Virus record (IMG/VR): IMGVR_UViG_3300005807_000014
Span: 1 to 57,364 of that record
DNA: 57,364 nt
Strand: one strand, 5' to 3'
From: a virus
Below the pieces are notes generated by a model. That model was not told the DNA's origin. It saw only the letters and a list, made by a program, of their open reading frames with translations, and ran no database searches. Within the stretch, counting starts at the first letter, position 1, and the number at the start of each line of letters is the position of its first letter. The translations under genes were made by a program, and so were the position numbers. Of this stretch, positions 50,635 through 55,828 are shown one piece after another.

Positions 50635-50656
50635 GATTCTATCCTCTGTTTGGTTT

Positions 50657-50710
50657 ACTTGGACCCCCGAAGGGGTTTCGCTCGGTTACCAGCCGGGCTC
50701 ATCAGCAGAC
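50657..50710 (-). ncRNA. Hammerhead ribozyme 1 (type I)
   Basis: On the - strand: CUGAUGA core (50705-50699), stem II with GCCCGG and CCGAGC, GAAA (50679-50676), stem III ACCCC-uucg-GGGGU with a UUCG tetraloop, then the cleavage triplet GUC (50664-50662). Cleavage falls between 50662 and 50661. Stem I is weak (GUCUG with CAAGU). All invariant core bases are present. It lies between the 51099 and 50634 genes. Confidence 0.88.
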
Positions 50711-50745
50711 TATTAGAAAGAAATTCAGTCACTCAATTTTAATAA

Positions 50746-51099
50746 CTACTCACTGTCACTATACCCCTGACCAATCCCTCGACAATATTCTGATCCAGTT
50801 TTCGTAAAATGCGGAGGCTCTTCATCAGCTATTTCGTCAGGATTATCAGTAACTAATATTTCATAACACGTTTTCGCTGAATAACCCCCAGCGTCAGACC
50901 GGATCATTTCAATACCAGGATTGTCAAAACTGGTAGTTTCATTCGCTATTATTTCATCACGATATTTATCAAATAACGAAATATTCGTTTGTTTTTCGAG
51001 ATAATTAAACACTAAATCCCAATCCGTAAAATGAATCCTTTGGAGTAACATCATTCCGGCAATAGTTTTTTCGGCGCGTGTAATTTGTATTGTTTTCAT
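50746..51099 (-). CDS. Hypothetical protein between two ribozymes
   Basis: 117 residues. MKTIQITRAEKTIAGMMLLQ, later DAGGYSAKTCYEILVTDNPDE. Flanked by hammerheads 3 (upstream) and 1 (downstream), so its mRNA could be released as a single-gene RNA. No family recognised. Confidence 0.6.
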   Translation of the reverse strand: MKTIQITRAEKTIAGMMLLQRIHFTDWDLVFNYLEKQTNISLFDKYRDEIIANETTSFDNPGIEMIRSDAGGYSAKTCYEILVTDNPDEIADEEPPHFTKTGSEYCRGIGQGYSDSE

Positions 51100-51126
51100 A
51101 ATTTTTTTCCTATGTTTCCTTAGTTT

Positions 51127-51184
51127 ACCTGGACCCCCTAAAAAGAGGGTTTCGGCCCGGCACCACCGGGCCTCGTCAGCAGGT
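51127..51184 (-). ncRNA. Hammerhead ribozyme 3 (type I)
   Basis: On the - strand: stem I ACCUG with CAGGU (five perfect pairs), core CUGACGA (51179-51173; the U to C is at the one position free to vary), stem II GGCCCGG-uggug-CCGGGCC (seven pairs), GAAA, stem III ACCCUC-uuuuua-GGGGGU, GUC. Cleavage between 51132 and 51131. The first stem base is the last base of the TAA stop of the gene at 51184. Confidence 0.92.
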
Positions 51185-51558
51185 TATTTGATTATTTTAT
51201 CGGCATCCAGCTCACTGTGATTAAATATCGGGATGGGTTTTTGATTTAAATATTCTCTATTACGCCAATAAACCCAGAGGGTTTCCCGATATATTTTGGC
51301 ATCTCGGGATTTTACATGTTTAGAATCTATAAGATCAGATACTTTGTCCCTTAACAACATACATTCGTGTACATAGTCAATGATGCCGGCGTAACTCACG
51401 TCATCACGTTTCCACAATTTAAACACTGATAATGCATTGGCTCTAACTCCACCAAAATAAACGTATTCGCGAGAATAAAAAAATGTTTGAAAAGGGACAT
51501 AAAATTCGCTTATAGATTTATTTTTTATCATCTCCAATTCTTTTTTGTTAATACCCAT
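51184..51558 (-). CDS. Hypothetical protein
   Basis: 124 residues. FYVPFQTFFYSREYVYFGG, then YVHECMLLRDKVSDLI and WVYWRNREYLNQK. A spacer hairpin lies before its start and a hammerhead directly after its stop. Function unknown. Confidence 0.6.
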   Translation of the reverse strand: MGINKKELEMIKNKSISEFYVPFQTFFYSREYVYFGGVRANALSVFKLWKRDDVSYAGIIDYVHECMLLRDKVSDLIDSKHVKSRDAKIYRETLWVYWRNREYLNQKPIPIFNHSELDADKIIK

Positions 51559-51578
51559 TTTTGTTTGCTCCAGTTAGT

Positions 51579-51594
51579 GCGCCGTCCTTGGCGC
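51579..51594 (-). repeat. Spacer hairpin GCGCC/GGCGC, copy
   Basis: On the - strand GCGCC-AAGGAC-GGCGC, preceded by CCCC. It is before the ribosome site of 51558. Confidence 0.6.
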
Positions 51595-51600
51595 GGGGTT

Positions 51601-51819
51601 TTAGAATCCGCCCATTTCCGCTCTGTCAGCACACTCGTTGCACTGATAGCCAAGGCGTCTGTCTGCCGGCGTGATCCTATTTTGCTGCTTACACGTCGGG
51701 CAGGGCAGGTTGCGCGGGTTGCGCGTGGTCGCGGCGCGGAGTGCACTGTTGCCGCCTGGGTCAGCAAACATCAGGTCTCTCTCTCTCGTCTCGTCACAGA
51801 AATCGTCATAGTCATTCAT
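51601..51819 (-). CDS. Zinc-ribbon protein
   Basis: 72 residues. LPCPTCKQQNRITPADRRLGYQCNECADRAE has CxxC twice with the usual spacing of a zinc ribbon. N-terminus acidic. Likely nucleic-acid or protein binding. Confidence 0.7.
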   Translation of the reverse strand: MNDYDDFCDETRERDLMFADPGGNSALRAATTRNPRNLPCPTCKQQNRITPADRRLGYQCNECADRAEMGGF

Positions 51820-51843
51820 AATATTTTCCTCTGTTTGTGCTGA

Positions 51844-52074
51844 TTAGTCAGAGCGATTATTGTATAATTCAAGGGCATTTTCTCGCATGTCATCAATCGA
51901 TCCGACAAAAAAGCCATGAACAATAATTTTTGCTTGAGCTTGACCCATTTCATGACCGTCGAGGGCGATGAATCGATTCGCCTCAATTTCTGTATCGCAA
52001 ATTCCGCCCTCGCTGTCAATATAAAAACAGGCCGTGTTGTCGTCATTTTTATTCGTAAAATCATATGTTTTCAT
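51844..52074 (-). CDS. Hypothetical protein released by ribozyme 2
   Basis: 76 residues from ATG 52074, MKTYDFTNKNDDNTACFYID; then EANRFIALDGHEMGQAQAKI. Its leader after the cleavage site (TAAACCAAAAACAAAGGGAAA) is shared with several other genes in this operon. Confidence 0.6.
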   Translation of the reverse strand: MKTYDFTNKNDDNTACFYIDSEGGICDTEIEANRFIALDGHEMGQAQAKIIVHGFFVGSIDDMRENALELYNNRSD

Positions 52075-52099
52075 AATTTTTTCCCTTTGTTTTTGGTTT

Positions 52100-52158
52100 A
52101 CCTGGACCCCCAACCTGAGGGTTTCGGCCCGGTACCACCGGGCAACTCATCAGCAGAT
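52100..52158 (-). ncRNA. Hammerhead ribozyme 2 (type I)
   Basis: On the - strand: stem I AUCUG with CAGGU (one U-G), core CUGAUGA (52153-52147), stem II GCCCGG-uggua-CCGGGC with a UU bulge, GAAA, stem III ACCCUC-agguu-GGGGGU, GUC. Cleavage between 52105 and 52104. It begins at the TAA stop of the 52158 gene. Confidence 0.92.
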
Positions 52159-52541
52159 TATTGAGCATCTAATATCGCGTCTATTTCAGCTAAACGGTCT
52201 ACTAATCGTTGTTTCTCCGTTTTTAAATCGTCTACACTGGTAGTGTTATTTTTATAGTGCGTGTAGGCTGTGGCTTTTGAGACTGGGTCGTTGAGTTTTC
52301 CGTTTTCGCCGACTATGTAAAATGCAGGAGCGCTATTGGCGGGTTTCCGATTGTCCTTTTGTCCTTTTGCAACAATATCGCGTGGATTGATGTCAATCTC
52401 TAACAATCCCTGAGATCCTGGTTGTCCAACCCAGTCACCCCAGTGCATGTCGCCGCGGGAATCGCTAAATTCAACACGTGCAATCCACGGTTTTCCGTAA
52501 CGGCGCTCGTTATAACTCGATGTTTCAATTTGTAATTTCAT
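52158..52541 (-). CDS. Conserved phage protein with a YGKPWIARVEF motif
   Basis: 127 residues. RRYGKPWIARVEFSD, WGDWVGQPGSQGLLEI and IVAKGQKDNRK define an uncharacterised early family; the last 25 residues are coiled coil. A spacer hairpin precedes it and ribozyme 2 follows its stop. Confidence 0.65.
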   Translation of the reverse strand: MKLQIETSSYNERRYGKPWIARVEFSDSRGDMHWGDWVGQPGSQGLLEIDINPRDIVAKGQKDNRKPANSAPAFYIVGENGKLNDPVSKATAYTHYKNNTTSVDDLKTEKQRLVDRLAEIDAILDAQ

Positions 52542-52559
52542 AAGTTTTTTCTCTGTTGG

Positions 52560-52575
52560 GCGCCGTCCTTGGCGC
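52560..52575 (-). repeat. Spacer hairpin GCGCC/GGCGC, copy
   Basis: On the - strand CCCC-GCGCC-AAGGAC-GGCGC, identical in the core to 51579 and 53302. Located between 52587 and 52541. Confidence 0.6.
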
Positions 52576-52586
52576 GGGGTGGGTTG

Positions 52587-52796
52587 CTATTCATCCATGG
52601 ATATATACCCTACAATGTTACCGTTGATGTCACGCAAGGGAAAATTTTCATTGGGTAAACCAAAGGCTTCAACATGATCGGCTGCGGTCCTTAAAATTCT
52701 GGTGATTTCGTCTCGCGCTGAAGCATCGATAAATGCAGCTGCACCAAACCAAGGAAAAGTACTTAATTCAGTGATTTTTAGAGTAAATGGTTTCAT
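52587..52796 (-). CDS. Conserved small phage protein
   Basis: 69 residues. ITRILRTAADHVEAFG and LRDINGNIVGYISM fit a common small family with an RILR-x-AAD helix and a DINGN-x-VG end. Unknown role; 11 bases from the upstream gene. Confidence 0.65.
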   Translation of the reverse strand: MKPFTLKITELSTFPWFGAAAFIDASARDEITRILRTAADHVEAFGLPNENFPLRDINGNIVGYISMDE

Positions 52797-52807
52797 GATT
52801 TTTTCCT

Positions 52808-53023
52808 TTATAGCTCACTGGGTTGGTTTTTAATCAGCTTGATTATCTCATCGTTGATGTCGATATAGGCGCTGTGTTTGGCATGACAAGTCGTGTGCGC
52901 AACTTCGCCATTTTTTTCAGTTGTGTCGTCTGATTTAACAATGGACCGTAAACAATATCGACATACTAATGTTGCATAATATCGATCGACACGATCACTG
53001 AGAGTGTAGTTTGATGGATTCAT
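52808..53023 (-). CDS. Cysteine-rich small protein, duplicate 2
   Basis: 71 residues, 62 identical to 49085-49300 (CRYCLRSIVKSDD retained). Both copies keep all Cys and His, so both are probably functional. Confidence 0.7.
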   Translation of the reverse strand: MNPSNYTLSDRVDRYYATLVCRYCLRSIVKSDDTTEKNGEVAHTTCHAKHSAYIDINDEIIKLIKNQPSEL

Positions 53024-53041
53024 AAGTTTTTCCCTGGTTGT

Positions 53042-53056
53042 GCGCCGTCCCTGAGC
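53042..53056 (-). repeat. Spacer hairpin, diverged copy
   Basis: On the - strand GCTC-AGGGAC-GGCGC before ACAACCAGGG. The loop and 3' arm are kept but the 5' arm no longer pairs well. Confidence 0.4.
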
Positions 53057-53064
53057 TGGTGAAT

Positions 53065-53283
53065 TTATTTGATAGGATCTATTTGATTTGCTACCATTCT
53101 CAATGTTGTATTTACTGCCATCATTACTACCGCAATATCTAACCCGCGCACATTTTGAGCTGCAATTAATTCATCGATACTGTTGAAAGTTGCGAATAAA
53201 TTACTACGACCTTTATTAACCTCACGCGCTATTTCGCGTCTAAGTTCACGTTCGTGATTTTTGGCTAAGATTGGTGTTTTCAT
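53065..53283 (-). CDS. Hypothetical helical protein
   Basis: 72 residues. HERELRREIAREVNKGRSNLF then LDIAVVMMAVNTTLRMV. Flanked by spacer hairpins on both sides. Unknown function. Confidence 0.6.
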   Translation of the reverse strand: MKTPILAKNHERELRREIAREVNKGRSNLFATFNSIDELIAAQNVRGLDIAVVMMAVNTTLRMVANQIDPIK

Positions 53284-53301
53284 GGTTTTTGTCCTGGTTA
53301 G

Positions 53302-53317
53302 GCGCCGTCCTTGGCGC
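53302..53317 (-). repeat. Spacer hairpin GCGCC/GGCGC, copy
   Basis: On the - strand CCCC-GCGCC-AAGGAC-GGCGC, then CTAACCAGGA as ribosome site of 53283. An outer CCGGT/ACCAGG helix may extend it. Confidence 0.6.
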
Positions 53318-53331
53318 GGGGTTTTGACCGG

Positions 53332-53715
53332 TTATTTTAATTTACGTGAATAGTCTAAATCATGCCCGCAATTAGAGCATAAATTCTCAGCCGGTTTTTC
53401 CCGATGAATCTCCCCACAAACTGAGCACGCATTATTTTCATAATCAGTTTTAGGCGTAGAAAACTTAACCAGTGTGCGCGCATGGCCATATACTTTTGTT
53501 ATTGCACAGTCGCACGCTAGTCCAAAAGCAGGTTGATGAAAAAAATCGCTGTTGTCGCTACAACTATATGTAATTGATTCATGGTCTAGCAATATAAGCC
53601 AATCATCGATAATTCTTACTTCGGGGTCATTAAGGCCTGATGAATCACCGTTTATTAAATATGATAACGCGTAGGTCGGAATATTGTAGGTCCCAATTAA
53701 TTGTAGTTGACTCAT
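53332..53715 (-). CDS. Protein with C-terminal zinc ribbon
   Basis: 127 residues. ACSVCGEIHREKPAENLCSNCGHDLDYSR is a C-terminal zinc ribbon; the N-terminal 90 residues are beta-rich. Start four bases from the stop of the gene before it. Confidence 0.65.
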   Translation of the reverse strand: MSQLQLIGTYNIPTYALSYLINGDSSGLNDPEVRIIDDWLILLDHESITYSCSDNSDFFHQPAFGLACDCAITKVYGHARTLVKFSTPKTDYENNACSVCGEIHREKPAENLCSNCGHDLDYSRKLK

Positions 53716-53718
53716 TAT

Positions 53719-53973
53719 CTATCTCCGGGTTAAGCGCTCATCCCTGAGCGTGCAATTAATGCTGGAACACAAATGTGCCCGTTGCTCACTAAGCGTCATC
53801 GCAATATCGACTGTAACCGTCTCGTAACTCAACGGATTTCCATTGCCCGCCGCCGCCGCCGCCGTTTTCATTTGCGCAAAAATATTGTCATTTGGGTGAA
53901 TAATTGTTTCAATTTCACCGTTCGGCCGCCTGATTTTTATCTCTAATTTTTCCTGCGATTGAGTAGTTCTCAT
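53719..53973 (-). CDS. Hypothetical protein
   Basis: 84 residues from ATG 53973 with CAGAGGAAAAAATC. EIKIRRPNGEIETIIHPND then an Ala-rich helix AQMKTAAAAAGN. Its last codons (LRDERLTRR) run through a CGCTC/GAGCG hairpin related to the spacer family. Confidence 0.6.
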   Translation of the reverse strand: MRTTQSQEKLEIKIRRPNGEIETIIHPNDNIFAQMKTAAAAAGNGNPLSYETVTVDIAMTLSEQRAHLCSSINCTLRDERLTRR

Positions 53974-54001
53974 GATTTTTTCCTCTGTTTTTGGTTTATC
54001 A

Positions 54002-54301
54002 TTAGATCTCGCTAATACAGCATCCCCCGGTAAACGCATCTACTGTAGCGTGCATGGTTTTGCCGCGAAATGCATTAAATGCATACGTAGTCGTGTCGTT
54101 TTTATTGCTATTATCAACGACACAGATATCGCGTTGCCTATTATTTTTTGTAGCTAGCTGTAATGCACGCAGTATCTCAATAGAGGGTAGCGCATTCGCG
54201 TCAGAAAAATGAGTTTTGAAAATTTCGGCGGCTTCGCAAACGTCAATGTTTGCCCAGCAAATAAGCGGTGTTTTTGCGATCATTTTGAGTTCAGTTTTCA
54301 T
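54002..54301 (-). CDS. Hypothetical protein, first gene of the second leftward operon
   Basis: 99 residues from ATG 54301 with AGAGGGC upstream and the strong promoter 33 bases further. KTPLICWANIDVCEAAEIF, RALQLATKNNRQRDICVVDN. First gene from this promoter, so probably the most abundant early product. No family recognised. Confidence 0.65.
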   Translation of the reverse strand: MKTELKMIAKTPLICWANIDVCEAAEIFKTHFSDANALPSIEILRALQLATKNNRQRDICVVDNSNKNDTTTYAFNAFRGKTMHATVDAFTGGCCISEI

Positions 54302-54333
54302 TTTTTTGCCCTCTGTGTTGATTTGATAGTTAC

Positions 54334-54362
54334 AATATACGCGCATTGAGCATGATTGTAAA
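54334..54362 (-). promoter_or_regulatory. Strong promoter of the second leftward operon
   Basis: On the - strand TTTACA (54362-54357), 17 bases, TATATT (54339-54334). The leader to ATG 54301 is about 28 bases with AGAGGG. Confidence 0.7.
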
Positions 54363-54469
54363 GAGCCCTTATAGAGTTGTTTTAAATTAAAGCCAGCTTT
54401 TAAATAGCTAAACCTGATATAGATCAACGGATGTTATGTCGTATAGAGTTTATGTCCGTAAAATGGTAA

Positions 54470-54493
54470 AATTGGACAATTACAATTGGACAA
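54470..54493 (+). promoter_or_regulatory. Tandem AATTGGACAA repeat, candidate late control site
   Basis: Two exact 10-bp copies 14 bp apart, 21 bases before the ATG of the first late gene. They could be the -35 type element for the phage sigma factor or an activator site. Confidence 0.45.
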
Positions 54494-54513
54494 AAACTGC
54501 AGAGGACTGCTAA

Positions 54514-54663
54514 ATGCCTGGTTTTTTATCTCGACTGACCAAAAAAAACCCTCAACTGGGCGGCTCAAACCCTAAAAACATCGACAGTATGGTAGCCGCA
54601 GGGATATTGACTAAAAAGGAAGGCGAGCGCGCAAAAAAACGTTTGGCAAAAAACAAAAAATGA
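54514..54663 (+). CDS. Small basic protein before the terminase
   Basis: 49 residues with AGAGGACTGCTAA upstream. IDSMVAAGILTKKEGERAKKRLAKNKK is a basic helix-turn. First gene of the late unit. Possibly DNA binding; unknown. Confidence 0.55.
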   Translation: MPGFLSRLTKKNPQLGGSNPKNIDSMVAAGILTKKEGERAKKRLAKNKK

Positions 54664-54674
54664 AATGAATAGAG

Positions 54675-54690
54675 TGTTCCACGTGGAACA
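54675..54690. promoter_or_regulatory. parS-like ParB site 1
   Basis: TGTTCCACGTGGAACA, a perfect 16-bp palindrome equal to the bacterial ParB consensus tGTTnCACGTGnAACa. It lies between two genes, 13 bases before the small terminase start, overlapping no codons. Confidence 0.75.
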
Positions 54691-54702
54691 ATAGGGGAGT
54701 AC

Positions 54703-55194
54703 ATGCGCGAAGGCAGGCCATCAATATATACCAAGGACCTGGCTGATCTCATATGCGAGAGACTAGCTGCTGGTGAGTCTATGCGTAGTATAAGCCGCGA
54801 TCCAGATATGCCAGCAATGTCCACACTTTTTAAATGGATTAGGGAAAAAGAAGAATTTTCGGCGCAGTACGATAGAGCAAAAATTGAATCTGCGGATGCT
54901 TTAGTAGAGGATATGCTAGATATAGCTGACAATGCGACTAACGACTGGATGGAACATCATGATCCTGATAACTCTGGTTACAAGCTCAACGGTGAGCATA
55001 TCCAGCGCTCAAAACTCAGGGTTGATGTCCGTAAATGGTCTGCTTCTAAGCAAAATCAAAAAAAGTACGGAGATCGGGTCATGCAAGAGCACACAGGCCC
55101 TGGCGGCGGTCCTATTGTTGCTATCTCTAGCGAGATGACGGCAGAGGAGGCGGCTCGGATCTACAATTCAAACATTGATAAAGATCGGAATTAA
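54703..55194 (+). CDS. terS: Terminase small subunit
   Basis: 163 residues. GRPSIYTKDLADLICERLAAGESMRSISRDPDMPAMSTLFKWI is the N-terminal HTH of phage small terminases, followed by a coiled coil with DNATNDWMEHHD and KYGDRVMQEHTGPGGGP, as in this family. It selects phage DNA and regulates the large subunit, which lies four genes on. Confidence 0.85.
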   Translation: MREGRPSIYTKDLADLICERLAAGESMRSISRDPDMPAMSTLFKWIREKEEFSAQYDRAKIESADALVEDMLDIADNATNDWMEHHDPDNSGYKLNGEHIQRSKLRVDVRKWSASKQNQKKYGDRVMQEHTGPGGGPIVAISSEMTAEEAARIYNSNIDKDRN

Positions 55195-55195
55195 A

Positions 55196-55375
55196 ATGAA
55201 GATGGGCTGTTCTTTTAAATATAAAGAAATTAATAATTTTATTGATAAATATCAAATTCCTATGCCTCATGCAATGGGTCAAGATTTCGTTTTAGACACA
55301 TTAATAAAAATTATTATGGCCCAGCAAGAGCAAATACAAAGCATAAAGTCCGATATTCAAGCAGACCGGCCATGA
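55196..55375 (+). CDS. Hypothetical protein, 59 aa
   Basis: Begins MKMGCSFKYKEINNFIDKY; the end is a helix rich in Q and I. Starts one base after the small terminase stop and overlaps the next ATG. Unknown. Confidence 0.55.
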   Translation: MKMGCSFKYKEINNFIDKYQIPMPHAMGQDFVLDTLIKIIMAQQEQIQSIKSDIQADRP

Positions 55376-55539
55376 CTGAATCAGACAGAAACCCAAGCAG
55401 ATTAAACGCCGGGCAAAGCAAACTGGAAGGAGACAACTCACTTATTCAAGAAGAGACGCTGGCTGACCGGATTCGAGCCGCCGAAAAGCTAGCTAAAGAG
55501 TACGCTGATTTCTTATTCGGGCCGCTGAAAAATGACTAA
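55372..55539 (+). CDS. Hypothetical protein, 55 aa
   Basis: Reads [19 protein letters not shown], then [24 protein letters not shown] overlap in front and an 8-base overlap with the HicB-like gene behind, so strongly coupled. Unknown function. Confidence 0.55.
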   Translation: MTESDRNPSRLNAGQSKLEGDNSLIQEETLADRIRAAEKLAKEYADFLFGPLKND

Positions 55540-55753
55540 AGTGCTCATTCACGAAGAAGAGAAAGGGTATTGGGCAGAAGTGCCTGCGATTCCAGGATGC
55601 GTTACCCAAGGCGATAACTTTGAAGAGTTATTAAAGAATTTGTATGAAGCGGTAGAAGGTTGTTTATCCGTCGATATTGCGCCTGTTGATGTCAAGCCAA
55701 CAGACCGATTGATTGAAATTGCTATAAATGTTCAGAATAATGAGCAAAACTAG
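55532..55753 (+). CDS. HicB-like protein without HicA
   Basis: 73 residues. [38 protein letters not shown] is the HicB partial RNase-H fold. No HicA toxin (dsRBD-like) and no added DNA-binding domain is present. Its C-terminal codons overlap the 37-bp repeat. It may neutralise a host HicA, which is inference. Confidence 0.75.
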   Translation: MTKVLIHEEEKGYWAEVPAIPGCVTQGDNFEELLKNLYEAVEGCLSVDIAPVDVKPTDRLIEIAINVQNNEQN

Positions 55754-55777
55754 GCTTAGGTGCCAAAAATCACGGGG
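55741..55777 (+). repeat. Right copy of the 37-bp repeat flanking the late module
   Basis: It is inverted relative to 24858-24894 with two mismatches (35/37). It starts inside the end of the HicB-like gene and finishes 51 bases before the large terminase. A matching hairpin arm, TGTTCA-gaataa-TGAGCA, precedes it at 55729-55746. Confidence 0.8.
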
Positions 55778-55828
55778 TTTAACCAGAAAGTGTTCGTTAT
55801 TCTGATCACTGATGAGAATTTGACCTAA

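Larger units (their letters stand above)
54302..54513. other. Divergent control region between second early operon and late module
   Basis: A gene-free 212-base stretch with the leftward promoter, the paired TTATGTC words (54434 and 54450) and the paired AATTGGACAA words (54470 and 54484). Probably holds the late promoter on the + strand. Confidence 0.55.

Noticed and set aside
50600-52200. CRISPR array
   Set aside because: Repeated spacers are 50-60 bases, irregularly spaced, and separated by full genes; no cas genes are present.
53302-53317. GCGCC hairpins as degenerate hammerheads
   Set aside because: None has CUGANGA or a GAAA joined to stem III; they are a different element that shares only position.
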